From an uncultured Mycoplasmatota bacterium (GTDB lineage Bacteria; Bacillota_I; Bacilli_A; RF39; UBA660): 64,000 nucleotides of DNA. Under the pieces are notes generated by a model. That model ran no database searches. It had not been told where the DNA came from and saw only the letters and a list, made by a program, of their open reading frames with translations. The DNA lies in contig CAMZCT010000002.1 of the NCBI GenBank assembly GCA_947305065.1, positions 1 through 64,000 on the forward strand. Direction: 5' to 3'. The stretch's first letter is position 1, and each line of letters opens with the position of its first letter. This document shows positions 27,466 to 37,100 of the stretch, in pieces. The position numbers and the translations under genes were made by a program.

Positions 27466-28086
27466 AGTTATTCCTTCGTCTTCTGGTTCTGCACCAGCGG
27501 GAATGTTTGTTCCTTCAGTATCACTTTGACCGTCAGTTGGTTCTGGTGGAGTACCCATATCTTCAAAATTTGATCCTGCTGGGTCATCGTTAGGTTCTTC
27601 TACCGTTTCATCTGCTGAGTCATCGTTAAGGTCTTCTACCGTATCATCTGCTGGGTCATCGTTAAGGTCTTCTGCCGTATCATCTGCTGAGCCTGTACCT
27701 TCTGGGTTACTTGTTGCGCCTGTATTACTTGTAGCTGCACCTGTATCTTGAAGTTCTCCTTCAAGTTCGTTTAATATATCTTCGGCTGCAGAGTTTGCTT
27801 CGCTAGAAGCTGTTGCTGCTGCCATTTCAGCATCTATTGTATCTACTGAGAAGTTAGCCATTGCAGCTGCTAAATCAGCAATATTTTCTTGAATATGAGT
27901 TGCTAATTTTAGAAAGAAGTCTTGAGTTGTTGTCCAGCCATCTTTCAAATCTGTATTTACACCTTCAAATCCTGCAGCTATCTCGCCAGCAGTTTTATGA
28001 GCTTTTTCTGCATCTCCTGTTTCTTGGTTCGAACCAGCCAATTTATTTACTGCTTCTAATAGTTCTTGTGCTGATGATAATGCCAT
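27442..28086 (-). CDS. WXG100-like protein with acidic repeat tail
   Basis: This is a 214-residue protein with no classic signal peptide. Residues 1 to about 110 are helical and Ala-rich, with a DGWTTTQ turn between helices. That resembles a WXG100/ESX hairpin, although only the Trp of the WXG is kept. Residues 115-205 are a disordered, strongly acidic, Asp/Glu/Pro/Thr-rich tail with a 12-residue repeat (ADDTVEDLNDDP type) encoded by 36-bp DNA repeats. It follows a second small WXG100-like gene by 20 bases. No EssC-type ATPase is in the window, so type VII export is only inferred. Strong AAGGAG site. Confidence 0.6.
   Translation of the reverse strand: MALSSAQELLEAVNKLAGSNQETGDAEKAHKTAGEIAAGFEGVNTDLKDGWTTTQDFFLKLATHIQENIADLAAAMANFSVDTIDAEMAAATASSEANSAAEDILNELEGELQDTGAATSNTGATSNPEGTGSADDTAEDLNDDPADDTVEDLNDDSADETVEEPNDDPAGSNFEDMGTPPEPTDGQSDTEGTNIPAGAEPEDEGITKKTTHYV
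27576..27683. repeat. Three 36-bp in-frame direct repeats
   Basis: Units start at 27576, 27612 and 27648, each beginning CTGCTG and differing at a few bases. A partial fourth starts at 27684. They encode the 12-residue acidic repeat of the gene at 27442-28086. Repeat number is likely to vary between strains. Confidence 0.85.
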
Positions 28087-28106
28087 TTTATCTTTCTCCT
28101 TTCATA

Positions 28107-28415
28107 TTATCCGTTTTGTACTCTATTATCTTGTGAGTTCAAGAATTGATTTGTGGCAGGTATTAAGCCACCATCAGAATCTATAACGTTAGAATATCTT
28201 GTTAAAGCTCTGCTTATAGCTGCAAGATTCTCTTTTTGAGTTTGTCCAAATTTTCCACTTTCGTATAAGCTTTGAACAGTAGCGTCATTGTTAAATAACT
28301 CTATTATTTTATCCACATGAGTTTTATAATCGGTCACTTCAGTACCAAAGCGATTCACTTCTTCTCTTATAGTATCTATATCTCCCGTACCTAATATTTT
28401 ATTGTTTCCAGCCAT
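28107..28415 (-). CDS. Small WXG100-like helical protein
   Basis: This is a 102-residue soluble protein starting MAGNNKILGTGDIDTIREE. It is predicted to form two helices around a central LYESGKFGQTQ turn. The size and helix-turn-helix shape fit WXG100 substrates such as EsxA, but the WXG triplet is replaced by KFG. The frame is open to 28526, yet GGGAGG precedes the ATG at 28415. It is cotranscribed with the longer WXG100-like gene and followed upstream by membrane-protein genes, which is a plausible secretion context. Family membership is a shape-based guess. Confidence 0.55.
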   Translation of the reverse strand: MAGNNKILGTGDIDTIREEVNRFGTEVTDYKTHVDKIIELFNNDATVQSLYESGKFGQTQKENLAAISRALTRYSNVIDSDGGLIPATNQFLNSQDNRVQNG

Positions 28416-28510
28416 CTTTTTTCCTCCCATCCTATTACTATCTATTTTATATTTTACTATAATTTTTTTTAGAAGTAAAATGATTTTAGTTAAAAATGTA
28501 AATATTTCAT

Positions 28511-28540
28511 AAAAATAATCAAGCAAATTGCTTGATTATT
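28511..28540 (-). terminator. Terminator after the 175-residue membrane gene
   Basis: A stem of AATAATCAAG (28514-28523, extended by C/G) pairs with CTTGATTATT (28531-28540), with A/T runs beyond. It overlaps the stop codon at 28536. Confidence 0.7.
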
Positions 28541-29063
28541 TAGCCGAACTAAAGATATTTTGTTTTAAATAGTCACTGCTATCATCAATATTATTTTTTT
28601 CTTTCATACTAATATGATCCACTTTTGCTTTGGGAATTATTATAGTATTATCCAAATCTTCTTTAGTTAGATTTGGTATTATAGTAGTATCTTCTATTTC
28701 ACTTACATTTATCACTTTATATGGTTTTTGACTTCTTTCTAATGGTAATAAATTATCTTTTTCTTGATTTAATTCTTTTTCTAATGACATTTTAAACTCT
28801 TCTAAGTTCTTTGTAATCGAAGGATATTCAAATGTTATATCTTCTTTTATTTTGTCTTCCTCTTTTATTTCATCGAAAGTAATATCTTGTTGTTCTGCTT
28901 CTCTTTCTTTTTGTTTCTTTAATTCTTCTTTTTTATTATCAATCATTCCCATGATAAAAACTAATGAGAATAAAACCATTAGTATAATTATTGCTACAAT
29001 TAAGGCCGTAGTGAAGTATTCACTACTATATATTTTATCAATAATGTTTAATACGCTCTGCAT
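28536..29063 (-). CDS. Single-pass membrane protein with charged cytoplasmic tail
   Basis: The family is not recognised. In its 175 residues there is a short N-terminus, one membrane segment (about residues 17-40), then a Lys/Glu-rich coiled region and a Thr/Ile-rich patch (DTTIIPN and NTIIIPK). The positive NKKEELKKQK just after the membrane segment puts the tail in the cytoplasm. The paired TTIIP-type motifs resemble short linear docking or phospho-threonine sites, which is speculative. It lies beside WXG100-like genes and a second membrane protein of similar build. AGGTGATA precedes ATG 29063. Confidence 0.65.
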   Translation of the reverse strand: MQSVLNIIDKIYSSEYFTTALIVAIIILMVLFSLVFIMGMIDNKKEELKKQKEREAEQQDITFDEIKEEDKIKEDITFEYPSITKNLEEFKMSLEKELNQEKDNLLPLERSQKPYKVINVSEIEDTTIIPNLTKEDLDNTIIIPKAKVDHISMKEKNNIDDSSDYLKQNIFSSAK

Positions 29064-29121
29064 AATATATCACCTATTCTATTTAATACATAATATCACA
29101 ATATTTACATAATATCAAAAG

Positions 29122-29149
29122 AAAAAACTTGTCACTAGACAAGTTTTTT
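29122..29149 (-). terminator. Terminator after the 339-residue membrane gene
   Basis: A 12-bp stem (AAAAAACTTGTC and its complement, ACTA loop) with T-runs on both strands. Confidence 0.85.
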
Positions 29150-30167
29150 ATTTAATTTTCTTTTTGTAAGATGAAGTTCTTCGCGTAGCATGGGTATTTT
29201 TTACTGGTTTTCTTGGTTTCTTAGCAGTTGTCTTAGTCTTAGTATCCTTAGCCATTGCTTTTTCTACTTCTTTTACTTTCTTACTTTCTACCTTTTTCTC
29301 TTCAACAACCTCATCTTCGTTCATTATTGAGATTATTTCAGGATCAATCTCTTCTTTTTCTTCTTTCATAATCTTGTCATACAGAGATTCTTCTGGTTCT
29401 TCTTCAACCTTTTCAAAAGTATTTTTACTACTTTTTTCTTCCTTGTATTCCTCTTGAAGATTATTAATTTGTTCTTGAAGATTTTTTAGAATGCTTGTCT
29501 TAGATAATTCGTCGATTAAAGTATCTTCATTAAATTTTTTGTTCTGTTTAATTTTATTTTTTATTGGAGAAGAATCTATTACTTCTATTCTATTTCTATT
29601 TCTTACTGGAGATATTTTAACGCTTCTTAATTCATCTAATTTTAGTACTAGAGTATTCTCAATATTATCTAGTAATGATTCGTAATTTAATTGTTTAGCA
29701 TCCTCTTTTTGAATAAATCTTAAAGATTGTTCAGTTGGTGATATTACATCGGGATTAAGTCTTAAGATGTAAACACATGCTTCATTATAGTGAAGCAATA
29801 AAAAGAAACATGAATCATTATCATTTTTGTAGTAAATAGGTTCTCTTAGTTCTAATTGAGCATCTACTAAATCATCCATAGATTTTACTTTGATTATATT
29901 CTTTCCAGCTATATTAGGGAGATTTTCTACTTCTATGATAGCAGAGCTATAAGTCTTAAGAATTCTTTTCTTTTCTTTTTGAAAAACACTGTATTCATCA
30001 GGTTTTTCTTTAATATAAAAGCCTAGGGAGATTAATAGAATAATAAACAGAGTTAATAGCACAGCAAAGAAACCGTATAATTCGGTTGTAAATGTAATAA
30101 GTAAAACGATAGCAAGAATAACTAACGCTACTATTGAACCTATGATGATAGATTTCTTGTTATCCAT
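29148..30167 (-). CDS. Two-pass membrane protein with long basic tail
   Basis: The family is not recognised. It has 339 residues from the ATG at 30167, which has GGGAGA 8 bases upstream; an in-frame start at 30191 lacks a site. Two membrane segments (about residues 6-27 and 32-52) are followed by a compact alpha/beta cytoplasmic domain (about 65-180, with FFLLLHYNEACVYILRL). A Glu/Lys-rich coiled linker and a Lys/Arg/Thr-rich end (TKTTAKKPRKP) complete it. The basic tail could bind nucleic acid or acidic partners. Position beside the 175-residue membrane gene suggests a shared complex. Confidence 0.65.
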   Translation of the reverse strand: MDNKKSIIIGSIVALVILAIVLLITFTTELYGFFAVLLTLFIILLISLGFYIKEKPDEYSVFQKEKKRILKTYSSAIIEVENLPNIAGKNIIKVKSMDDLVDAQLELREPIYYKNDNDSCFFLLLHYNEACVYILRLNPDVISPTEQSLRFIQKEDAKQLNYESLLDNIENTLVLKLDELRSVKISPVRNRNRIEVIDSSPIKNKIKQNKKFNEDTLIDELSKTSILKNLQEQINNLQEEYKEEKSSKNTFEKVEEEPEESLYDKIMKEEKEEIDPEIISIMNEDEVVEEKKVESKKVKEVEKAMAKDTKTKTTAKKPRKPVKNTHATRRTSSYKKKIK

Positions 30168-30249
30168 ACATGATCTCCCTTTATTATTCATATATTTTTA
30201 TTATAGCATTTTTTTTGTCTTTTGTAACTGATTATTTTATATATCGGTA

Positions 30250-31359
30250 CTAATTTAACATTTCTGATACAAACACAGATGGATATCCTAGATAAGGAAT
30301 TCGTAGTTTTACCAAACCGATGACGTCGTTTTTAGTCTTTTTAGTTATATCCTTAGAGTTGTTGTTATCACCTTTTGTAATAAAGACGCCATCTTTAATC
30401 TCTATTACTCTGTGGGTGATTATATTACCTTCTTCTTGGAAAACGATTATGTCTCCTGTAGATATATTCTTTTTTTCTCTATCACTTAATTTTTTTATAA
30501 TGATTGCATCTCCCTTTTGGAGAGTTGGAAACATGGAATTAGAAGCAATAGATGACAAACTATATTTAAATAGTCCTGAAACTAAGCTGATTGTTATAAT
30601 TACTAAGATACAAAGAAAGACTTCTAATATTACTAAGAAACCTTTTTTATATTTGTTAGCTGCTTCCATTTCTTTCCTTCTATTAGGTTTTAGTACTAAA
30701 ATAACTAATATAGCATTCATTATAGTTAAAGCTATTATAAATAGATAGTTTGATAATTTTGGAAACGTAAGAATGTTAGGTAATAATTCTATTAAGAATA
30801 CGTATAATAAATTAGCTTTAAATCCATTCTTACAGTTAATATTTAATATGAAGTTTTTTTCTATACTCATAATACTTATAGTTATTACATTTTCTAGATA
30901 GCAATAATTATTTACTACAAGTATTTCGAGCAGACTAAAGAAGATAAAACTTATAAAGTGTTGACCTTTATCATTTAAGTTTTTGCTATAGATAGTGAAT
31001 CTTAATACTTCTATTAATATAATCGTTAAAGTCATATATATTAATTCTTCTATTTTAGAAAAATTATAAATATGTTTTGTAAAATCTACTTTCATACCTA
31101 AGGAATATATAATTGTTAGATATAATAAGAGTATTATTGTAAACTCTAAAAAGTTTTTAAGTTTAATACTGTTGTTACGATCTTTTCTATAACCGAATAA
31201 AACGATTGCAGCAAATAGTAGAATCATTATTATGGATAATGTTATCGGTCTAATATATTTATTATTTTTAAGAAAGTATAATAAAAATAAACATAGAAAA
31301 GAACTAACATTAAATAATAATAAATTTAGTTTTTCTTTAGTATTATACTTCCCTATCAT
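30250..31359 (-). CDS. ER/SipW-type signal peptidase I with polytopic N-terminus
   Basis: This membrane protease cuts signal peptides. The last 100 residues hold an S26 domain: SNSMFPTLQKGD with nucleophile Ser275, ISTGDIIVF, and THRVIEI with His316 where most bacterial enzymes have Lys, then GDNNNSKD. The Ser-His dyad marks the ER/SipW type. Before it are about 240 residues with seven or so membrane segments, where SipW itself has only one or two. SipW enzymes in Bacillus process TasA-like matrix proteins. Nearby genes at 32523 and 33081 encode small exported beta-rich proteins that could be clients. The length is 369 residues, AGGTAATAG before ATG 31359. Confidence 0.83.
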   Translation of the reverse strand: MIGKYNTKEKLNLLLFNVSSFLCLFLLYFLKNNKYIRPITLSIIMILLFAAIVLFGYRKDRNNSIKLKNFLEFTIILLLYLTIIYSLGMKVDFTKHIYNFSKIEELIYMTLTIILIEVLRFTIYSKNLNDKGQHFISFIFFSLLEILVVNNYCYLENVITISIMSIEKNFILNINCKNGFKANLLYVFLIELLPNILTFPKLSNYLFIIALTIMNAILVILVLKPNRRKEMEAANKYKKGFLVILEVFLCILVIITISLVSGLFKYSLSSIASNSMFPTLQKGDAIIIKKLSDREKKNISTGDIIVFQEEGNIITHRVIEIKDGVFITKGDNNNSKDITKKTKNDVIGLVKLRIPYLGYPSVFVSEMLN

Positions 31360-31426
31360 ATCTATTACCTCTATCTTTATATTATATTATAAAAGAATTT
31401 TATTAACAAGAACTTATGTAAGTATT

Positions 31427-31455
31427 AAAAAACTCTTATTTCATAAATAAGAGTT
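31427..31455 (-). terminator. Terminator after the metallophosphoesterase
   Basis: An 11-bp stem (AACTCTTATTT at 31431-31441 with 31445-31455) and a T-run on the minus strand. It lies 18 bases after the stop codon. Confidence 0.8.
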
Positions 31456-31472
31456 CTATCTACTTGATAATA

Positions 31473-32507
31473 TTATTTCTTTTTAAGAACTAGTTTATTA
31501 GATTCTACTAATTCAACAGAATCTTCCCCATTATCTAAATGTAAGGTAAAAAACTCAGGCGGAAATAACCAACGATCTAGTATTGATTTAAATATAGGAT
31601 TCTTTACCAATAAACCTAATTCAGATGTAGGTGATATTTTGGTAACTCCTCCAGAAATAATTAATGGATTTTTTCCGTTATATAATCCTGAACAAATTTT
31701 AGGGAATAAGGATGCATAAGGACCAGCTAAGCCGAAGAAATGCTCTACTTTTCTCCTAATAAAGTCTGGTACTAATCCGCCATGCATATGACCGGAAATG
31801 ATCAAATTGCTTTTCTTTAATTCGTCCATAACTATATATTGAGTTAGAGGATTAACTACTCTTCCTAAAACTGAAGATGAGTCTTTATCAACTTTTGCTT
31901 TAGTCTTTTCAACTATTAGGTTTTTAGGAGTATGAATGGCCGAAATTATATAGTTATTTGATTCAGTTTCATCATTTGGTGCTTGTTGTAAATAAGCCGC
32001 TAATTCTTCCTTCTTTTCACCAGTTTCATAATAATCTATTGGTAGATTTATCGTTTTTAATAATACTCCACCTAAATCCCAAGTTTTGAAAGTAGGTTTA
32101 TCAGTTGGTGTATCAGGTACAAAAACGTTAGGTATAGTTCTTAAATCCTCTATCATTTTTGATTCCTTAGATGGAACTTCTTTACCATTTATAAATTCTA
32201 CTAAATCATGATTCCCCAAAACTACGTAGATTTTATTATTTAAAGCACTATTTTTTATAATATTTATTAGTTCATCATTATTTTTATCAGTAGTACTATC
32301 AAATATATCACCATTTAATATAATATTCTCGCTAGTTTGACAGGCGCGTTTCATTATAGCGGAAAATTTTTCTATATCACCATGAGCATCGCTAATTACA
32401 GAAAATGATTTTGGTTCTTTAATATTGTAACTTTTAACATTATATACTCTTTCTCTAGCTACTAAACTAGAAAATTTATCTTTTAATAATTTTATAATAT
32501 TATTCAT
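31473..32507 (-). CDS. Calcineurin-like metallophosphoesterase
   Basis: This 344-residue enzyme has all five dimetal motifs: SDAHGD near residue 38, NGDIFD near 66, GNHD near 97, the single His of SAIHTPKN near 191, and GHMHGG near 241. There is no signal peptide, but residues 1-20 are basic and amphipathic. Related proteins hydrolyse phosphodiesters or phosphoproteins; the substrate is unknown. It starts 16 bases after the gene for an exported protein at 32523 and is probably cotranscribed with it. Confidence 0.85.
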   Translation of the reverse strand: MNNIIKLLKDKFSSLVARERVYNVKSYNIKEPKSFSVISDAHGDIEKFSAIMKRACQTSENIILNGDIFDSTTDKNNDELINIIKNSALNNKIYVVLGNHDLVEFINGKEVPSKESKMIEDLRTIPNVFVPDTPTDKPTFKTWDLGGVLLKTINLPIDYYETGEKKEELAAYLQQAPNDETESNNYIISAIHTPKNLIVEKTKAKVDKDSSSVLGRVVNPLTQYIVMDELKKSNLIISGHMHGGLVPDFIRRKVEHFFGLAGPYASLFPKICSGLYNGKNPLIISGGVTKISPTSELGLLVKNPIFKSILDRWLFPPEFFTLHLDNGEDSVELVESNKLVLKKK

Positions 32508-32522
32508 TTTTTACCTTCTTTA

Positions 32523-33026
32523 TTAATATATTGCTTTATATGTTATTCTAAGTTGAAGATTTAGTTTTAATTCTTTATATATTTTAGCTTTTGTATCAGG
32601 GTATTCAATACGTATTTTAATAGTTTCTTTGTTATTAGATAATAATTTATCTCCTTTTTTTATCTCACTATTATCTAAATAAGTTATTCTACATTTTAAA
32701 ATATCATCGGTACTAGTTATTTCTTTAGTGATTTTACTTATATAAGCCGTCAAAGTACCAGAATTAACCACATCAAATGTCACTTCATAAAACTCTTCTG
32801 GTTTGGTCAATGTAACATTTAAGTTTACTTTGTTGTCTTTTTCTTCTATTTGACCTTCTTTAGACCCTTCTGCTACTTTTATATTGTTATATTTAATATT
32901 CCACATATAAGTTGTATCTATCTTTTCATGATGTATCTTATTAACAAATTTAAATAATAAAAAGCAACTTAGAAATAATAGCAATATGATTACAGATATT
33001 TCTATTATTTTTACTGTTTTTTTCAT
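32523..33026 (-). CDS. Membrane-anchored extracellular beta-rich protein
   Basis: The family is not certain. In 167 residues there is an N-terminal signal anchor (about residues 6-28) and a beta-rich outer domain of about 130 residues (NLNVTLTKPEEFYEVTFDV, then TAYISKI). This resembles the Ig-like fold of TasA/camelysin-type and similar SipW-processed proteins. The true start is the ATG at 33026; the frame also opens at a GTG at 33035. The ribosome site is weak (AAGTGATA). The SipW-type peptidase two genes downstream makes it a possible client. No sorting motif is present. Confidence 0.65.
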   Translation of the reverse strand: MKKTVKIIEISVIILLLFLSCFLLFKFVNKIHHEKIDTTYMWNIKYNNIKVAEGSKEGQIEEKDNKVNLNVTLTKPEEFYEVTFDVVNSGTLTAYISKITKEITSTDDILKCRITYLDNSEIKKGDKLLSNNKETIKIRIEYPDTKAKIYKELKLNLQLRITYKAIY

Positions 33027-33066
33027 ATTTATCACTTCTTGAGTTAGATATTATATCGTAATTCAT

Positions 33067-33094
33067 AAAAAAAGACAACTTTACCAGTTGTCTT
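33067..33094 (-). terminator. Terminator after the NPSTG surface protein
   Basis: A stem of AAGACAACT (33072-33080) and its complement (33086-33094) with a minus-strand T-run. The stop codon lies in the loop. Confidence 0.8.
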
Positions 33095-33659
33095 CATATC
33101 TAGGTATATTTTTGTGAGTAATTATATATATAAATAATATTGTAAATAATGCTAATAAACCAAGTAAGGCGATATGATCACCTGTAGATGGGTTCTCTTT
33201 TTTTTCTTCTTTTTTATTCTCTGAAGGAATAACTACTTTTGAATTGTTCCTTTTAAGTGAATAACTATTAACAGTAATAAATGAATCAGTACTTATTATT
33301 CCTTTGTATGTAGTAAAATCTAGATCTTCTATTTTGATACGATAGTTAGGTACTTCTTTTACTGTTAAATTATAATTTCCACCCTTAGGTATATTCATAA
33401 GAATTAAATCAGTATTACTTTTAACTGTTATGCTGGTGTTACCATCATAATCAAATACTACATAGTCTTCTTCAGTACCATTTGTTATTTGAACAGCACC
33501 TTTAACATTATCTATATGAATATCATAATTATATTCAATTATATCTGTTGTATTTTGAATATTTTTAATAGTAAAATTAGTTCTATCTGCAGCAAATACA
33601 ACACTATTAACTACGAAAATACTGACAACTAAAAGAATTATTAGAAACGTCTTTTTCAT
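33081..33659 (-). CDS. Secreted protein with NPSTG cell-wall sorting signal
   Basis: This is a 192-residue exported protein. A signal peptide (about residues 1-23, ending VVFAA) is followed by a beta-rich domain of about 120 residues. A Lys/Glu linker, the motif NPSTGD near residue 156, a hydrophobic span (ALLGLLALFTILFIYII) and a short tail end it. This is the layout of a sortase substrate with an NPxTG-type signal in place of LPxTG. The span is followed by a longer tail than usual (THKNIPRYEDNW), so a simple membrane anchor is also possible. No sortase gene is in the window. AGGTGATTAT precedes ATG 33659. Confidence 0.75.
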   Translation of the reverse strand: MKKTFLIILLVVSIFVVNSVVFAADRTNFTIKNIQNTTDIIEYNYDIHIDNVKGAVQITNGTEEDYVVFDYDGNTSITVKSNTDLILMNIPKGGNYNLTVKEVPNYRIKIEDLDFTTYKGIISTDSFITVNSYSLKRNNSKVVIPSENKKEEKKENPSTGDHIALLGLLALFTILFIYIITHKNIPRYEDNW

Positions 33660-33717
33660 ATAATCACCTACTATTATACTTTAATTATAATATATAAAGT
33701 TACTAATAGCAACAAAT

Positions 33718-33749
33718 AAAAGGATTATGCGTTATGACATAATCCTTTT
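33718..33749 (-). terminator. Terminator after the phasin-like gene
   Basis: A perfect 12-bp stem AAAAGGATTATG/complement with an 8-base loop and T-runs on both strands overlaps the stop codon at 33748. Confidence 0.88.
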
Positions 33750-34023
33750 ATTTATTTAATTCTTTAATTAATGCTTCTCTATCTTCTTTAGATAAACTGT
33801 TGATATCATTTAAGATAGAATCTTTACTAACAACTTTGGTAACGTCTTTTTCTTCAAACTTTTCTTTGATGTTGTGTTTTAACTCTTCGTTAGCTATTAA
33901 TCCCTTATTATAAAGATCTTCGCCTTTTTTAAATAGTTTTTCTTTTTCTGCTTCTATTCTATCACCAGTTTCACTCATTAAGCCTAAACCCATGAAGAAT
34001 ATACGTTTTAAATCTTCTTTCAT
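33748..34023 (-). CDS. Phasin-like small coiled-coil protein
   Basis: In its 91 residues, an amphipathic start MKEDLKRIFFMGLGLM is followed by a Lys/Glu-rich helix and a C-terminal pattern LSKEDREALIKELNK. The shape fits the phasin-superfamily proteins common in Firmicutes, whose role is not settled; polyhydroxyalkanoate genes are absent here. It has an AGGTG site and its own terminator, and is expected to be cytoplasmic. The call rests on overall composition and length. Confidence 0.55.
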   Translation of the reverse strand: MKEDLKRIFFMGLGLMSETGDRIEAEKEKLFKKGEDLYNKGLIANEELKHNIKEKFEEKDVTKVVSKDSILNDINSLSKEDREALIKELNK

Positions 34024-34120
34024 AAAAACACCTCATCAATATTATAGCACAATATTTAAAAACCGAGTATTGCCTTCTTAAATAACATTATCGAGGATTA
34101 TTTTAGAATTAATTTATACT

Positions 34121-37100
34121 TTAGTCAAATTTATCTACATAATTATCCTTTATGTTATATTCTAAAAGTATCCTATTTACTTGGGCTTTGTCCTTAGTTT
34201 TTAAATGTTTATAAAGGACCTTTGACAATGAAGTGATTGGATATTTATAACCATTTTCACTTAGCATTTTTACACACTTACTTAAGTTAGATATCGTAGT
34301 GTTTCTTTTATAATTATCTACTAATCTATTATAAATATCTTCTTTATTTAGCAATATTATTTTTAGCTCTTTATATGGTTTAAAAGATTTATATAGTTTT
34401 ATAGCATCTACTATAAATGATAAATCTTCAGTATTATCCTCAATAACAAGTATGTTATCAGGAAGAGTTAAAGAGTTACTATTTTTGCTATTTGAATATT
34501 TATTTAAGTAATAACCATCTTCATCAAAATCTTTTAATGAATTACTATTGAAATTAGAATAAGTATAATAAATACCATTTTGAGGAGAAATATTATCTTC
34601 TTTTAAAAGGATTGTTCTAAAACTTGTAGATACGTCATTAATATATTTCATATACTTATCAAATTTTAATTGATTATTATCTAGTATTAAATAAGTATAT
34701 TTATCTTTAGATGCGTAGAAAGTAAAGTTCTCTTTAACTAGCTTATTATTAATCTTTTTTAGATTGTTTGTTGTCTTTTTTAATTCATAAGATAGTTTAT
34801 TATTATAATCTTCTTTTATATTTGTTAATTCTTTATAGACTTCTAAAATCTTATAATTTCTTTTAATGCCTTTGGCTTTATTTTTTAAATTTAAATGATT
34901 AATTGTATTGATAAATAAATAACCTTTTGAATATTTATTTGTTAAATAATATATTTCTTCTCTTGTTAATTTATAATTATTTAGTAATGGATCACTAGCA
35001 AGTTTATTAAAATCTATTTCATAGTTTTTAATATCACTATAACTTGTAGGTACATCTACTATATTGTTTTTTATTGCTTCAGGTACTAAAGGAATATGAT
35101 AAAGCAAGTAACTTATAATATTTAACCAATCTTCCTCGTTGATAATCTTTATTTCTTTAAAGAATCTTACAAAATTACCTACTTTTTTTCTGTTTTTACC
35201 TTTTAAGCTCTCTGTAATTAGTTTTAGTAATTTTGGCAATAGATACTCTTTATCATAATCTTTTAAAGATAAGAAAAGATTAGTAATATCTTTAGCTGTT
35301 ATATAATTTAACAAAACAAGGGTATAATCCTGTAATTCTTTGTATTTAGTTATATATTCCAATATATTAAATCTTAGTTTTATGGTATCTTCATTTAAGA
35401 AGGAAATGTTCAATGTATTATATATATCTCGATTCTTTTCTTTTAAATTATTTAATACTTTTATAATATCTTTTGAATATAAATAATCTAATAAGTCCTT
35501 AGTAATATATCTCTCTTTTTGCTCTTTATTCAATCTATCCAAAATAGAAAGTAATAATGGTAAGTCATATAATTCTATATACTCTTTATCAAGGAAAATA
35601 TTTAACATTTCATCAGAACTTAAAATGATATTTCGTTTAAAGTCATTTGAATATTTTTCTTTTATCAATTTTATTACTAATGAATCATTTCTTCTAAGAT
35701 TTTTTAATAAGATGTCAGTTGGGGTATTAAGATAGAAATCTGTACTATCTTTATCTGTGTAAGCAGCGAATTCTCTAATTATAGTAGCTAGTTTAGGATT
35801 GCTTATTTCTTCTTGTTTTATTTTTAATAAATCATCTCTACTTAAATTCTTTAATAGATATTTAATTTTAGTTTCTTCGGTAGGTATAAAACTATTTATT
35901 ATTCTGTATAAGTTCTTATTACTTCTTATAACTTCTAAAAAAATAGGTATATTTTTAGAAAAGAAATCAACATATAAATAACTTGGGAAGAAATCTGTAA
36001 TATCTTTAACAAATTCTTTTTGATAAGATAAATCTAGTACTGATAAAATACTATTTATGTCTTCGACACTCATTTTATTTTTTTCTATTTCATTTATAAA
36101 CTCGTTATAGAATTTTTTGTTGTCTAATAATTCTTTCTTTTCTTTATCATTTAGTAAGGAAAAATACTCATAATACTTTATGTATGAATCCTTAGTTTTC
36201 AAAATATCTAATAATAATTTATCATCTAAGTAATTATAAACTACATATTGGTTAGTATTATAAAGTGTATTTTTTATTACATCTTTTTCTAATAACCATT
36301 CGTGGTATTTATCTTTAGCGTTTATAAATAGATTTAGATATATTACTTCTTTAGGATTTTGAGCAATTATTTTGTCTATATGAGCTTTACTTAATAGCTT
36401 AAATAAGACGATATTTGGAGATATATCTTTTATTTTATCGATATAAATTTTTAAAAATTCTTCATTATCTAGTAACTCTTCAGGTTTTTCTACTGAAGAA
36501 GAAAACTCGTTGATAGTGGTAAATGGATATGCTTTAAAGACATTAATATTGTCTAATAAATTATTTATCACACTAGCTTCTAAAACATCATATCTTAGTC
36601 CTTTTGTTAGAAAGATGTTTTTAATATCGATATCGGTTTTTAAATATAAGACTTCTTCTTTAGATAAATATGGTGTGATTGATTCTGGTGTTGTTTTTAA
36701 TTCTTGTAAAAATCTATTAGATGTCATAATCTTTTCACGGAACGGATTATTCATAGAGTATTCTAGTATTTTTGACGTTTTTATAGCACTGTTATTGTAT
36801 TGAATTATAAAATCATAATCATCTATTAAAACTTCTACTACATTATACAATTTATTTTCATAAGCGTAAGATAAAACATCCTTTATTTGCGAAAGACTAA
36901 GTAAAGAAATAGAAAATTGTTTTTTTTCTATTCTTTTACTTATCTCTTCAACCACTCTTGAAGAAGGAAGTTGAATCAACATATTATTTTTCATATGTTC
37001 TATTTGATTATCTGAAAAAGGATAATTATCAACTAATAAGAATTTAACTATTAAAGGTTGTTCTTCACGTAAGTAAGACAGATTAGAGTTCAGATGCATT

